This document shows, piece after piece, positions 32,634 through 41,736 of a stretch of DNA of 64,000 bases. The notes below the pieces were generated by a model, which was not told where the DNA came from, ran no database searches, and saw only the letters and a list, made by a program, of their open reading frames with translations. Where the stretch lies: positions 7,048,501-7,112,500 of the forward strand of contig NZ_CP022222.1 in the NCBI RefSeq assembly GCF_009930815.1, in the 5' to 3' direction. Positions within the stretch are counted from its first letter, which is position 1. Every line of letters starts with the position of its first letter. This DNA is from Bradyrhizobium sp. CCBAU 051011. GTDB lineage: Bacteria > Pseudomonadota > Alphaproteobacteria > Rhizobiales > Xanthobacteraceae. The translations under genes were made by a program, and so were the position numbers.

Positions 32634-33931
32634 GCACCCGTCACGCGCCAGATGACGTTGCCGACGTCATCGGCCACCAGCAGCGAACCGTCAGGCCCGA
32701 GCGTCACGCCGACCGGCCGCCCGTAGGAAACCTTCTCATCAGGCGCGAGGAAGCCCGTCAGAATATCCCGCGGCGGGCCGGATGGGCGTCCGTTCTCGAA
32801 CGGCACAAACACGACGGCGTAGCCGCTCAGCGTGCTGCGATTCCAGGAGCCGTGCTGGCCGATCACCATGCCGTCCGGAAAGCCGGGCAGCGTGCCTGCC
32901 GGCATCCAGCACAGGCCGAGCGAGGCGGTATGGCCGCCCAGCGCGTAGTCCGGCGTGATCGCCTTCGCCACCATGGCCGGATCCTGCGGCACGCGGTCGT
33001 CCACCGTCTGGCCCCAGTAGCAGTAAGGCCAGCCGTAGAAGCCGCCGTCGCGCACTGAAGTCAGATAGTCCGGCGGCGTCTCGTCGCCGAGGCCGTCGCG
33101 TTCGTTGACGACGGTCCAGAGCACGCTCGTGCTCGGCTCCCAGGCGAGGCCCACGGCGTTGCGCAGGCCGCTGGCGAAGATGCGGCTCGTGCCTTTAGCC
33201 AGATCGAGCTCATAGATCGCGGCGCGGCCCTCCTCGACCTCCATGCCGCTCTCGGCGATGTTGCTGAGCGAGCCGACACCGGCATAAAGTTTTTTGCCAT
33301 CCGCGCTCGGCAGCAGGCTCCGTGTCCAGTGCCCGCCGGGCTTGAAGGTGACGAGCTTTTTCCCCTCCGCGGTGATGCGGTCGGCACCGGCCACATATGG
33401 AAAGGCCACCACGCCGTCGGTGTTACCGACGTAAAAAGTATCGCCCACCAAGGCCATACCGAACGGTTGGCTCAGCCCTTCCATGAAAATCCCGCGGCCC
33501 TCTGCAACGCCATCGCCGTCGCGATCGCGCAGCAGCGTGATGCGGTCGGCGCTGACGCCGAGCGCTGCGGCACGCCGCATGGTTGCCTGCATCGCATAGT
33601 GGAACACGCTCCTGGGCGGTCCCGCGATCTGCGTCGCCTCGGCAATGAGGACGTCGCCATTGGGCAGCACGTTGATCCAGCGCGGATGGTCCAGGTCGGT
33701 CGCGAATGCATTGACCTTGAGCCCGGGCGCGGCGGTGGGCTTCTGCCCCTCGCTCCAGCCCTGCGCCGTCGGCATCTTCAGCGTCGGGATGGCGCCCTGC
33801 GGCTTCGCCTCTGGGATCGCTGGCTTATTGCCCCAGGCCGGCGCTGGCGCGGCGCCCTGCAGACGGCGCCATTGCAGCGCAACGGCGCCGATCAGCGCGA
33901 CGACGCGCGCAAAAATACCCGACATGTCCAT
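32630..33931 (-). CDS. sorbosone dehydrogenase-family (PQQ-type) beta-propeller protein
   Basis: Four hundred thirty-three residues. An N-terminal hydrophobic anchor (GIFARVVALIGAVAL) is followed by a six-bladed propeller: GLKVNAFATDLDHPRWINVL, NGDVLIAEA, LSQPFGMALVGDTFYVGNTD, GHWTRSLLPSADGKKLYAGV, GLRNAVGLAWEP and the end RPVGVTLGPDGSLLVADD. This is the glucose/sorbosone dehydrogenase fold that binds PQQ and oxidises sugars in the periplasm. Cofactor residues cannot be confirmed by eye. Its upstream region carries a structured element (34039-34112). Confidence 0.88.
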   Translation of the reverse strand: MDMSGIFARVVALIGAVALQWRRLQGAAPAPAWGNKPAIPEAKPQGAIPTLKMPTAQGWSEGQKPTAAPGLKVNAFATDLDHPRWINVLPNGDVLIAEATQIAGPPRSVFHYAMQATMRRAAALGVSADRITLLRDRDGDGVAEGRGIFMEGLSQPFGMALVGDTFYVGNTDGVVAFPYVAGADRITAEGKKLVTFKPGGHWTRSLLPSADGKKLYAGVGSLSNIAESGMEVEEGRAAIYELDLAKGTSRIFASGLRNAVGLAWEPSTSVLWTVVNERDGLGDETPPDYLTSVRDGGFYGWPYCYWGQTVDDRVPQDPAMVAKAITPDYALGGHTASLGLCWMPAGTLPGFPDGMVIGQHGSWNRSTLSGYAVVFVPFENGRPSGPPRDILTGFLAPDEKVSYGRPVGVTLGPDGSLLVADDVGNVIWRVTGA

Positions 33932-34038
33932 AAAGTTCTCCAGATGATCGCGCGCACCCTATCCGACGCCAGGAAGCGTTGGAACCTCGGCGTCGGCGCG
34001 CAAACTCGCCGGCACCTATGCGTTTTCGTGTGAAAGCA

Positions 34039-34112
34039 GCTGATGTCGCCGGACGGCCACGGCGCTGATGTGTAGCGAAAGACGGTAGTACTACGACCTT
34101 GGCGACATCAGC
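34039..34112. promoter_or_regulatory. long-range inverted repeat upstream of the propeller gene
   Basis: GCTGATGTCGCC (34039-34050) and GGCGACATCAGC (34101-34112) are exact reverse complements, 12 bp, enclosing a 50-base loop with the palindrome TAGTACTA. May be a small RNA, an operator pair or a leader structure. Confidence 0.5.
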
Positions 34113-34172
34113 CGAATCGCAGAAACACAATCTTGGCGCTTCTTTGTCAGAGCGCTTCCTCCCTGAACCTTT

Positions 34173-34198
34173 GCCCGCCCGGTCGGCGGGCCTCTTTT
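34173..34198 (+). terminator. plus-strand Rho-independent terminator, no obvious gene
   Basis: GCCCGCC and GGCGGGC form a 7-bp stem with a 5-base loop, followed by CTCTTTTT. Both flanking genes are on the minus strand, so this points to a plus-strand transcript, perhaps the structured region beginning near 34039. Confidence 0.65.
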
Positions 34199-34218
34199 TC
34201 GAGCGAAGACGCCCGGCG

Positions 34219-35295
34219 TCAATCACGTGCGCGAAACAGCAGGCAGGCGTCCCCATAGGAATAGAACCGGTAGCCGGCCGCAATCGCATGCGCGTAGGCC
34301 TGCTTCATAGTGTCGAGACCGGAGAATGCCGACACCAGCATGAACAGCGTCGAGCGCGGCAGGTGGAAATTGGTCATGAGGATATCGACCGCGCGAAAGC
34401 GATAGCCTGGCGTGATGAAGATCGAAGTCTCGCCGTCGAACGGCTGAACGGTGCCGTCCTCGCGCGTCGCGCTTTCCAACAGCCGCAGCGACGTGGTGCC
34501 GACCGCGATGATGCGCCCGCCTTTGGCGCGCGCGGCATTCAACGCCCGGGCGGTATCGGCCGAGATCGAACCCCATTCCGCGTGCATTTTGTGCTCGGAG
34601 GTCTCCTCCACCTTGACCGGCAGGAAGGTCCCTGCCCCGACATGCAGGGTCAGCCGGTGCAGCTCGACGCCGCGGCCGCGTAGCGCAGCTTCCAGCTCAG
34701 GCGTGAAATGCAGCCCCGCGGTCGGCGCGGCGACCGCGCCCTCGTTCGCCGCGAACATGGTCTGGTAGTCGGCGGCATCGCGATCGTCGGGCGTGCGCTT
34801 GGAGGCGATATAGGGCGGCAGCGGCGGCATGCCGAGATCGGCGATGGCCTGGTCGAGCGTGGGGCCATGAAACGAGAACGACAGCGTGACCTCGCCCTCT
34901 TCGCCCTTGGCCTCGACCTCGGCGTCGAGATGCCCGAGCAGGCAGACCTTGCCCTCATTGCCGAAGCGAACGATGTCGCCGGGCGCGAGCTTCTTCGCCG
35001 GCTTGACCAGCGCCTGCCAGCGCGACCCGTCGAGCCGCTTGATCAGCGTCGCCTCGATCTTCGGCTCGGTCTCGCGGCCGATGCGGCGGCCCTTGAGCTG
35101 GGCCGAGATCACCTTGGTATCGTTGACGACGAGCTGATCGCCCGCCTGCAGCCACTGCGGCAACTCGGCGACGGTGCGATCGTGCAACACGCCGTCCGGC
35201 TGCACCACCAGCATGCGCGCGGCATCGCGCGGGCTGGCTGGCCGCAGCGCGATGCACGTGGCAGGAAGTTCGAAGTCGAAGAGATCGGTGCGCAT
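34219..35295 (-). CDS. queA: S-adenosylmethionine:tRNA ribosyltransferase-isomerase
   Basis: Three hundred fifty-eight residues. QueA transfers and isomerises the ribosyl part of SAM onto preQ1-modified tRNA to form epoxyqueuosine. Seen: [57 protein letters not shown], and the typical end [22 protein letters not shown] and [16 protein letters not shown] 35295 has GAAGTTCGA-type weak spacing, but residue 1 agrees with the family. The tgt gene that normally follows lies 10.5 kb away. Confidence 0.95.
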   Translation of the reverse strand: MRTDLFDFELPATCIALRPASPRDAARMLVVQPDGVLHDRTVAELPQWLQAGDQLVVNDTKVISAQLKGRRIGRETEPKIEATLIKRLDGSRWQALVKPAKKLAPGDIVRFGNEGKVCLLGHLDAEVEAKGEEGEVTLSFSFHGPTLDQAIADLGMPPLPPYIASKRTPDDRDAADYQTMFAANEGAVAAPTAGLHFTPELEAALRGRGVELHRLTLHVGAGTFLPVKVEETSEHKMHAEWGSISADTARALNAARAKGGRIIAVGTTSLRLLESATREDGTVQPFDGETSIFITPGYRFRAVDILMTNFHLPRSTLFMLVSAFSGLDTMKQAYAHAIAAGYRFYSYGDACLLFRARD

Positions 35296-35319
35296 GGCGC
35301 GGCCGCGCCTCACTTGGGC

Positions 35320-35425
35320 ATCATTCCGGGGCGCATCGATGATGCGAACCTCAGATGCGCGATTGCGCATCGGGGAATCTTGAGAATCCGGATTGCCGCG
35401 CGTCGCGCGGCCTCCGGAATGACGG
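35320..35425. repeat. CATTCCGGGGCGC palindromic intergenic repeat
   Basis: ATCATTCCGGGGCGCATCGA at the start and GGCCTCCGGAATGACG at the end, with inner arms GATGCGCGATTGCGCATC. This is the CGTCATTCCGGGG element typical of Bradyrhizobium genomes. It fills the gap between queA and ppiB. Confidence 0.75.
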
Positions 35426-35431
35426 GTTGGA

Positions 35432-35896
35432 TCAAGCCGCGTCCAGCGCCATCCGCGCCTTGACGATCTTGTCCGGGTTCTGCACCGGCTCGCCGCGCTT
35501 GATCTTGTCGACGTTCTCCATGCCCGAGATGACCTTGCCCCAGACCGTGTATTGGCCGTTGAGGAAGGCGGCATCGTCGAAGCAGATGAAGAACTGGCTG
35601 TCGCCGGAATCCGGGTTCTGAGCGCGGGCCATCGAGACGGTGCCGCGCACATGCGGCTCCTTGTTGAACTCGGCCTTCAGCTTGTTGCCGGAACCGCCGG
35701 TGCCGGTGCCGTGCGGGCAGCCGGTCTGCGCCATGAAGCCCTCGATCACGCGATGGAACACGATGCCGTCGTAAAATCCCTCGCGCACCAGTTTCTGGAT
35801 CTGGGCGACGTGGCCAGGCGCGAGATCAGGACGCATCTCGATGGTGACAGGACCCTGGGTGGTTTCAAGGATCAAAGTATTTTCTGTATCAGCCAT
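35432..35896 (-). CDS. ppiB: cytosolic peptidyl-prolyl cis-trans isomerase (cyclophilin B type)
   Basis: One hundred fifty-four residues. Catalyses proline isomerisation in folding. Motifs [19 protein letters not shown] with the active Arg and Phe-Met-x-Gln, GTGGSG and [21 protein letters not shown]. No signal peptide. It begins inside the end of the upstream gene (overlap of 25 bases at 35872-35896), indicating one transcript with the neighbouring genes. Confidence 0.95.
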   Translation of the reverse strand: MADTENTLILETTQGPVTIEMRPDLAPGHVAQIQKLVREGFYDGIVFHRVIEGFMAQTGCPHGTGTGGSGNKLKAEFNKEPHVRGTVSMARAQNPDSGDSQFFICFDDAAFLNGQYTVWGKVISGMENVDKIKRGEPVQNPDKIVKARMALDAA

Positions 35897-36312
35897 GCTC
35901 TTTTCTCTTCTGGTTTGGGTGGACGTTTGCGGGTTCTGAAAGTGACCGCGAAAGGCCGGCCGGCTACCGCACCGCCCAGTCCCTCGGTAAATGACAACGG
36001 CGTACAGCGTTGCAAGGTTTCCATGACGGCAATCCGGTACGCAATCCGGTCATTCTCGCTGGGATTTCCGGATTCATAGGTAATCCTGGGTTGGCCGAGA
36101 ATGGCGCCTCCGCGGTTGAAACTGACGACGACGGTAATGTCCATCGGGTCAGCGCGCGAATAAGGCGGCGGCTGCCAGCACGAATACAGTTTGGCAAAGA
36201 CATCCTTGAGGGTATCGAGTTGCTGCGGCTGGGCCGAGGCGTGTGCCGCCGACGCCAGCCACACCAGAGCGGCGGCAAACCGCAGCGATGGCTTGCTGCG
36301 CGGCCGCGTCAT
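35872..36312 (-). CDS. secreted hypothetical protein between two cyclophilins
   Basis: One hundred forty-six residues. Signal-like start MTRPRSKPSLRFAAALVWLA to AHASAQ, then SCWQPPPYSRADPMDITVVV and FNRGGAILGQPRITYESG, a TonB-C-like beta/alpha pattern, and a basic tail [15 protein letters not shown]. Periplasmic, function unknown. Positioned between ppiB and the exported cyclophilin, 4 bases after the latter gene, so one operon. The location suggests envelope protein folding or assembly (inference). Confidence 0.75.
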   Translation of the reverse strand: MTRPRSKPSLRFAAALVWLASAAHASAQPQQLDTLKDVFAKLYSCWQPPPYSRADPMDITVVVSFNRGGAILGQPRITYESGNPSENDRIAYRIAVMETLQRCTPLSFTEGLGGAVAGRPFAVTFRTRKRPPKPEEKRAWLIQKIL

Positions 36313-36316
36313 GGCC

Positions 36317-36859
36317 TCACTTGAGGTCAGATGCGACTTGCACCTTCACCATCTTGTCGGGATCGGCGACGGGCTCGCCGCGCTTGATCTTGTCGACCAC
36401 ATCCATGCCGGCCACCACTTCACCGATCACGGTGTACTTGCCGTTCAGCGACGAACCTTCGGCGAACATGATGAAGAACTGCGAATTCGCCGAGTTGGGA
36501 TCGCTCGTGCGGGCCATGCCGACGATACCGCGCTTATACGGCACGTTGGAGAATTCGGCCGGCAGGTTCGGATATTTGGAGCCGCCGGTGCCGTTGAAAT
36601 TCTTGCCGTCGCCGGTCTGCGCCATGAATCCCTCGATCACGCGATGGAACGGCACGTTGTTGTAGTAGCCCTCGCGCGCGAGCAGCTTGATGCGCTCGGC
36701 ATGCTGGGGTGCGAGATCGTTCCGCAGCTTGATCACGATGCGGCCCTTGGTCGTGTCGATCACGATCGCATTCGCCTTGTCGAGATTGGCGGGCAGCGGC
36801 TGCGCGATCGCGGGGCTAACCAGGAACAGCGCGGCGAGAACGGCGAGAATTCGGATCAT
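36317..36859 (-). CDS. periplasmic peptidyl-prolyl cis-trans isomerase
   Basis: One hundred eighty residues. Signal MIRILAVLAALFLVSPAIAQ, then the cyclophilin domain with [53 protein letters not shown] paralogue of ppiB made for the periplasm. Followed by the secreted gene 4 bases on. The CoaD gene lies 43 bases upstream on the same strand. Confidence 0.95.
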   Translation of the reverse strand: MIRILAVLAALFLVSPAIAQPLPANLDKANAIVIDTTKGRIVIKLRNDLAPQHAERIKLLAREGYYNNVPFHRVIEGFMAQTGDGKNFNGTGGSKYPNLPAEFSNVPYKRGIVGMARTSDPNSANSQFFIMFAEGSSLNGKYTVIGEVVAGMDVVDKIKRGEPVADPDKMVKVQVASDLK

Positions 36860-36902
36860 GAAAGCTCCGGTGATGTGAAAGCAGGAAGCGCGTACGCGCG
36901 CG

Positions 36903-37400
36903 TCAGCCGGCGAATTTAGACTTCAGGCTCGCGGCAATCTGGGGCGGCACGAAGGCGGAGAAGTCGCCGCCCATGCCGGCGATCTGGCGTACCAGCGTAG
37001 CGGTGATCGGACGGACCGCGGGTGATGCCGGCACGAATACCGTATGCACGTCCGGCGCCATAGCCTCGTTCATGCCGGCAAGTTGCATCTCGTAGTCCAT
37101 ATCGGTTCCGTCGCGCAGGCCGCGAATCATGATGGTCGCGCCGACCTGCCGCGCCGCAGCCACGGTAAGATTGTCGTAGGTGGTGCAGTCGAGAGCGCAG
37201 CCGGCCTTTTGCGCAATCGGCTCACATGTCATCCGAACCATCTCGAGCCGCTCCTCGGTCGAAAACAGCGGCTTTTTGCCGGAATGGACGCCGATGGCGA
37301 CAATCAGGCGGTCACACAGGGTGACGGCGTGCCTCACCACGTCCAGATGGCCGTTGGTGATGGGATCGAATGAACCGGGATAGAGCGCGATACGGGGCAT
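36903..37400 (-). CDS. coaD: pantetheine-phosphate adenylyltransferase
   Basis: One hundred sixty-five residues, full length. Makes dephospho-CoA from 4'-phosphopantetheine and ATP. Seen: [20 protein letters not shown] with the (H/T)xGH signature in [22 protein letters not shown] and [20 protein letters not shown]. Probably the first gene of the minus-strand run to queA. Confidence 0.96.
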   Translation of the reverse strand: MPRIALYPGSFDPITNGHLDVVRHAVTLCDRLIVAIGVHSGKKPLFSTEERLEMVRMTCEPIAQKAGCALDCTTYDNLTVAAARQVGATIMIRGLRDGTDMDYEMQLAGMNEAMAPDVHTVFVPASPAVRPITATLVRQIAGMGGDFSAFVPPQIAASLKSKFAG

Positions 37401-37674
37401 GAGACCCTCCTACCCCGCCCCGGGCGGCCCGGCAAGCCGGGCCCGGTTCCCCGCCGGTCCGGCTTTTTATTTCAGATCGGCCAATGAACCAGTCCCGGGC
37501 GCCGGGCGTCTTCCTGGGCGGGCTGGATTGTTTCGTCCGCCACTGGCCGACGAAACAAAACTCGGCCGGGACGAAACCATTTTCGGACTTGGCGAAGACG
37601 GCCGGAAACTTGCGCTGGCTACAAGTCCGCCCAACGAAACGACGGGCCGCGAAGGCCCACCACAGGGGACCGTC

Positions 37675-37932
37675 ATGATCAAGGCTTTTTCCGCTGTCGC
37701 TGCTGCCGCATTCATCGCTGCCGCGCTGACCGTACTGCCCGGCTTTGCCCCGCAGGTCGAAGCCAGCGTGCCGCAGGCGCTGGCCAAGGGCGACCGGCTC
37801 CCTGTCCGCACCGTCGGCAAGGATTGTTCGCAGCAGGCCTGGCCGAATTTCGAAGCTTCCTGCCTCCGCGCCGCCGGCTCCCAGGCCGTGGTTCGCGAAG
37901 CCCGCCTGGTGACCGCCGATCGCACCCCGTAA
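37675..37932 (+). CDS. small secreted Cys-containing protein
   Basis: Eighty-five residues. Signal MIKAFSAVAAAAFIAAALTV to VEAS, then a mature part with KGDRLPVRTVGKDCSQQAWP and FEASCLRA: two cysteines likely joined, and a C-terminal basic stretch. ATG 37675 follows GGGGACC. The hydrophobic signal and Cys pair argue for a real periplasmic protein of unknown function. Confidence 0.65.
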   Translation: MIKAFSAVAAAAFIAAALTVLPGFAPQVEASVPQALAKGDRLPVRTVGKDCSQQAWPNFEASCLRAAGSQAVVREARLVTADRTP

Positions 37933-37970
37933 CGGCAGATTTTCGTTCCGACCTCCAAGGAACCGCAGAA

Positions 37971-38002
37971 ATGGCGAGCAGGGATGCCCCCCTGCCCGCC
38001 AT
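37971..38002. terminator. hairpin between convergent genes
   Basis: ATGGCGAGCAGGG and CCCTGCCCGCCAT pair with one mismatch, a 13-bp stem with a 6-base loop. Lies between the secreted gene and the convergent GntR gene, so probably a shared terminator. Confidence 0.55.
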
Positions 38003-38048
38003 TTGCGTTCTGAACGCTGTGGCTTGCGCGAAAATTCTGCCGCCCGCC

Positions 38049-38831
38049 TCAGGAGCGCGATTTGGTCTTGCCGGGAGATCGCGCCGGACGGCCGTCTGCC
38101 GTCGCCTGATTACCGACGCGCTTGAGCACCGACGTCACGACGTAGCGGCCGGCGGGATGGATGCTTTCCGAGATCTCGAACAGGCGGCCGTGCGAATCCA
38201 GATAGCGGCGGATGACTTCCAGCGCGGGCGATCCGGCTTCCGCCCCCAGCGCCTTGGCGTACTCGGTCGGAATCACGGTCGCCGCCACGGTCTGATGCAC
38301 TTCGGAAGCGATCACGCCATAACTGTCCGCGATCATGTCGCAGACCAGGCGGCGGTCCTTCCGGATGTCGCTTACGGCATCCGCATAGCTTTCCTCGACA
38401 TAAACATTGACCCAGGCGAGCGGCGAGCTCTTGGGCTTGGTCGATGCGCGAACGTACGGAATCCGAAGCCAGCGCGACCCCGGCTGACAGCCAAAGCGCC
38501 TTGCGGCCTGGCGATCCATCACCACGGTCTCGATACGCCTGATATCGCGATCGGTAGCTGCGGCGAGTTCAACCAGATCGCTCAATGAGCCGAGCGTCTG
38601 CTGAAAGCTCTCTTGCGGCCGTTCGCGCGTCTCGACCCGCGTGCCGGAGCCCTTCCGGCGCGACACCGCCCCAAGCTCGGTGAGCCGGCGCATTGCCGCC
38701 CGCACGGTCTGACGGCTGACATCGTAACGCGCCGCAAGCTCGAGTTCGGTCGGAATCAGACCGCCGATCGGGTACTGGCCGCGGTGGATCGCTTCCAACA
38801 AATCGCGGGCGATGTCCTCGTAGATCGGCAT
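38049..38831 (-). CDS. GntR/HutC-family regulator with UTRA domain
   Basis: About 260 residues. N-terminal winged helix MPIYEDIARDLLEAIHRGQY and LIPTELELAARYDVSRQTVR plus the wing SRRKGSGTRV, then a C-terminal UTRA ligand domain with the HutC-type end LEISE-like SHGRLFEISESIHPAGRYV. Starts at MPIYED, the family start; the frame is open to 38933 but would run through the operator region. Divergent from the lyase gene, so likely its regulator, repressing through the inverted repeat at 38906. Confidence 0.88.
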   Translation of the reverse strand: MPIYEDIARDLLEAIHRGQYPIGGLIPTELELAARYDVSRQTVRAAMRRLTELGAVSRRKGSGTRVETRERPQESFQQTLGSLSDLVELAAATDRDIRRIETVVMDRQAARRFGCQPGSRWLRIPYVRASTKPKSSPLAWVNVYVEESYADAVSDIRKDRRLVCDMIADSYGVIASEVHQTVAATVIPTEYAKALGAEAGSPALEVIRRYLDSHGRLFEISESIHPAGRYVVTSVLKRVGNQATADGRPARSPGKTKSRS

Positions 38832-38895
38832 GTCGAACGGTTCTCGCGGGTCGGGTCGCTGCCATAGCACGGCTTCTACAGCCCCGCACCCGCAC

Positions 38896-38932
38896 TTGAC
38901 AAATTTGTACGTATCAATCATATGGCCGTACA
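38896..38932 (+). promoter_or_regulatory. promoter with GntR-type inverted repeat
   Basis: TTGACA (38896-38901) is a consensus -35. Inside the promoter TGTACG (38906-38911) and CGTACA (38927-38932) form an inverted repeat with 15 bases between, the sort of dyad bound by GntR dimers. A -10 near CATATG (38919-38924) would fit at 17 bases. It lies between the divergent GntR and lyase genes. Confidence 0.55.
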
Positions 38933-38956
38933 TATTAACGGAGAGGAAACAAGCGC

Positions 38957-40306
38957 GTGGCCAGCACGATGTTCGACAGCGCCCTCTATCGCGACGTTTT
39001 CTCGACGCCTGCCATGCGGGCGGTATTTTCCGACGAGGCGCAGCTCAGGGCCTATGTGCAGGCCGAGGTCGCGCTTGCCACCGCACAGGGCGAGACCGGC
39101 GTGATTCCGCGCGAGGCGGCCGAGGCGATCGCGCGGCAGGCGCCGGCGATCGCGCTGGATATCGAGCAGTTGAAGCGCGACACCGAGAATGTCGGCTATC
39201 CCATCGTCGGCCTGGTACGCCAGCTCTCGGCGCACCTCGGCGAAGCCGGCCGCTATTTGCACTGGGGGGCGACCACCCAGGACATCATGGACACGGCGAC
39301 CGTGCTGCAACTGCGCGAAGCGGTGGCGCTGATCGAAACAGAGCTCGCCGAGGTCATCGCCACGCTCGCGGGTCTCGCTCGCCTCCACCGCGATACGCCG
39401 ATGGCGGGCCGAACCCATCTGCAGCAGGCGCTGCCGATCACGTTCGGGCACAAGGCTGCCATTTGGCTATCGTCGCTGCAGCGCTCGGCCGAACGACTCG
39501 AGCAGGCCAAGCCTCGCGCCCTTCAGGCCCAGCTCGGCGGCGCCGCGGGCACGCTGGCTTCGCTCGGCGAGCGCGGACTGGACGTGCGTGCGGCCTACGC
39601 GGGCGCGCTCGGTCTCACTGAGCCTGACATCACCTGGCATGTCGCCCGCGACGGGCTGGTCGAACTGGTCCAGACGCTGGCCGTGATCTGCGGCGCGCTC
39701 GGCAAGATCGGCTACGACGTCATGATCCTGATGGCGACCGAGATCGGCGAGGTGTTCGAGCCATTCTCCTCGCATCGCGGCGCCTCCTCGACCATGCCGC
39801 AAAAGCGCAATCCGATCTCCTCGGAAATTTTGCTGGCGAACGCAAAGGCAACCCGCGACGCCGCTTCGCTGATGCTGGATGCCATGGTGCAGGATCTCGA
39901 GCGCGCCACCGGTCCCTGGCATTGCGAATGGCTGGCGTTGCCTCAAGTGTGCCTGCTGACCTCCGGATCGCTTTCGCAGGCGCAATTCATGCTGTCCGGC
40001 CTGATCGTCGATCCCGAGGCGATGAAGCGAAACCTGCAATCCACACGCGGGCTGATCGTAGCCGAAGCGGTCATGATGGGGCTTGCGCCCGCGCTCGGCC
40101 GCCAGGCGGCCCACGACGAGGTCTATGCGGCCTGCCGCGATGCGTTCGAGCGCGGCGACGCACTGCTCGACGCCTTGCTGCGGCGCCCGGCGATCGCATC
40201 GGCCTTGCCGCCCGATCGGCTCGCCGCCTTGTGCGAGCCGTCAAACTATCTCGGCACCGCCGGGGCGATGGTGGACCGCGTGCTCGCGCGTCACGGCAAA
40301 AAATAG
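38957..40306 (+). CDS. 3-carboxy-cis,cis-muconate cycloisomerase-like lyase
   Basis: Four hundred forty-nine residues of the fumarase/aspartase superfamily, closest in feel to PcaB and adenylosuccinate lyase: WGATTQDIMDTATVLQLREA, GRTHLQQALPITFGHK, and the signature SSTMPQKRNPISSE. Active-site Ser lies in the mobile loop of that signature. Reaction type: addition-elimination on a carboxylated substrate. Start GTG 38957 has GAGAGG upstream, ATG 38969 is an alternative. Followed at 37 bases by a Bug-type binding protein, so a catabolic unit for an aromatic or dicarboxylic compound is likely. Confidence 0.85.
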   Translation: MASTMFDSALYRDVFSTPAMRAVFSDEAQLRAYVQAEVALATAQGETGVIPREAAEAIARQAPAIALDIEQLKRDTENVGYPIVGLVRQLSAHLGEAGRYLHWGATTQDIMDTATVLQLREAVALIETELAEVIATLAGLARLHRDTPMAGRTHLQQALPITFGHKAAIWLSSLQRSAERLEQAKPRALQAQLGGAAGTLASLGERGLDVRAAYAGALGLTEPDITWHVARDGLVELVQTLAVICGALGKIGYDVMILMATEIGEVFEPFSSHRGASSTMPQKRNPISSEILLANAKATRDAASLMLDAMVQDLERATGPWHCEWLALPQVCLLTSGSLSQAQFMLSGLIVDPEAMKRNLQSTRGLIVAEAVMMGLAPALGRQAAHDEVYAACRDAFERGDALLDALLRRPAIASALPPDRLAALCEPSNYLGTAGAMVDRVLARHGKK

Positions 40307-40342
40307 ACAAAACAAACAAAAGACATTTGGGAGGATTGATCC

Positions 40343-41338
40343 ATGGCGACCCGCACGCTCGATCGCCGCGCCGTCACGTTCGGCTTGGCTGGTGCCCTCT
40401 GCATGCCCTCGATCCTGCGCGCGCAGGCGAATTATCCGGACCGGCCGATCAACGTCATCGTGCCGTTCGCCGCCGGCGGGCCGACCGATGCAATCGCGCG
40501 CATCTATGCCGAATTTCTCTCGCGCGATCTCGGGCAAACGCTGGTGATCGAAAACGTCGCCGGCGCCGGCGGCACGATCGGCTCGACCAGGGCCGCCCGC
40601 GCGACACCCGACGGCTATACGATCCAGATCGGTCAGGCCGGCACACATGTGTCGAGCGTCGGGCTTTATAAAAACCTGAAGTACAACCCGATCACGGATT
40701 ACGAACATCTGGGATTGCTCGGCGATCTCCCGCAGGTGCTGATCGTCAAGCGCGATCTTCCGCCCGATAACTTCAAGGCGTTCGTCGACTATGTCCGCGC
40801 CAATGAATCAAAGCTCAATGTCGGTACCGCCGGCCCCGGCTCGTCGGCGCATATGGGCGCGGCCATGCTGAACGTGCGTCTCGGCACCAAGGTCAATCTG
40901 GTCTCCTACCGCGGCACGGGCCCGGCGATGAACGATCTCATCGCCGGCCAGATCGACTACATGGTCGAAGTGTCGCTCACGGCGCTGGCCCAGATTCAGG
41001 CCAAGACCGTGCGCCCGCTGGCGGTGTTCCGCTCGGCGCGAATTTCCACCCTGCCCGACGTGCCCTCCACCAACGAGTTCGGCGTCGATGGCCTCGACTT
41101 CCCGGTCTGGCTCGGATTCCTCGCCCCCAAAGGCACGCCGCAACCGATCGTGGAGCGGTTGAACGCCTCGATCCGCAAGGCAACCCAGGACGCGACCCTG
41201 CGCGCCCGCCTCGCCCCGCTCGGCCTGGAAATGCCCCAAGACGCGACCAACACCCCCACCGGCTTCCGCGCCTACGTCCAGTCGGAAATCGACCGCTGGG
41301 TGCCGCTGATTCATAAGGCCGGGCTGACGATTGAGTGA
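40343..41338 (+). CDS. Bug-family tripartite tricarboxylate transporter binding protein
   Basis: Three hundred thirty-one residues, full length. N terminus RTLDRRAVTFGLAGALC has a twin-arginine-like pair before a hydrophobic stretch, so Tat or Sec export is possible. Mature part NYPDRPINVIVPFAAGGPTD is the Bug family opening, with GAGGTIGSTRAARATPDGYT in the ligand loop. Bug proteins bind organic acids in the periplasm and hand them to TctAB-type permeases. No permease is adjacent. Good ribosome site GGGAGGA. Pairs with the lyase in function. Confidence 0.92.
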   Translation: MATRTLDRRAVTFGLAGALCMPSILRAQANYPDRPINVIVPFAAGGPTDAIARIYAEFLSRDLGQTLVIENVAGAGGTIGSTRAARATPDGYTIQIGQAGTHVSSVGLYKNLKYNPITDYEHLGLLGDLPQVLIVKRDLPPDNFKAFVDYVRANESKLNVGTAGPGSSAHMGAAMLNVRLGTKVNLVSYRGTGPAMNDLIAGQIDYMVEVSLTALAQIQAKTVRPLAVFRSARISTLPDVPSTNEFGVDGLDFPVWLGFLAPKGTPQPIVERLNASIRKATQDATLRARLAPLGLEMPQDATNTPTGFRAYVQSEIDRWVPLIHKAGLTIE

Positions 41339-41433
41339 GGTCCGAACGTAGCCGGTGGCATTCCTTTGCGGCCACTCAATCCGGCCCGCGACAGTTTGGC
41401 GAAACGGTCGTTCCCTGGGGCGGTGTTCGAGTG

Positions 41434-41736
41434 TCAGGTCTGCTTGCGGCCCAAAGCCAACGTGACCTCCGGCCCTGCCGACGTCCGCTTTCGGAAGCGC
41501 CTTTGACCGATCGGATTTTGTCTCGCGCCAACCGCTCGATTGAGCCTCGCCGCAACCGTCCGCCGGGTCAAATCGGCAACAACGCCGCCCGACTTTCTTG
41601 CGGCGACATGCCGCCTGGCAAGCGCTGTCGCCTCGGCCCGCTGAACCCGCATTCGAAGGTCATGGAGTTCAGCAATCAGCTTGGCCATCTCATCAACGCT
41701 TTGAAGCAAAGTCTGAACACGACGAAAGCTGCTCAT
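41434..41736 (-). CDS. hypothetical helical protein, C terminus possibly altered
   Basis: One hundred residues. The first half MSSFRRVQTLLQSVDEMAKL then IAELHDLRMRVQRAEATAL is a good two-helix coiled-coil segment and was judged genuine. From about residue 55 the composition is basic and the coding stretch runs into an intergenic relic (the GCGGACG-type sequence near 41480), so the natural end was probably lost. GAGTGG lies 5 bases upstream of the ATG. Confidence 0.4.
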   Translation of the reverse strand: MSSFRRVQTLLQSVDEMAKLIAELHDLRMRVQRAEATALARRHVAARKSGGVVADLTRRTVAARLNRAVGARQNPIGQRRFRKRTSAGPEVTLALGRKQT

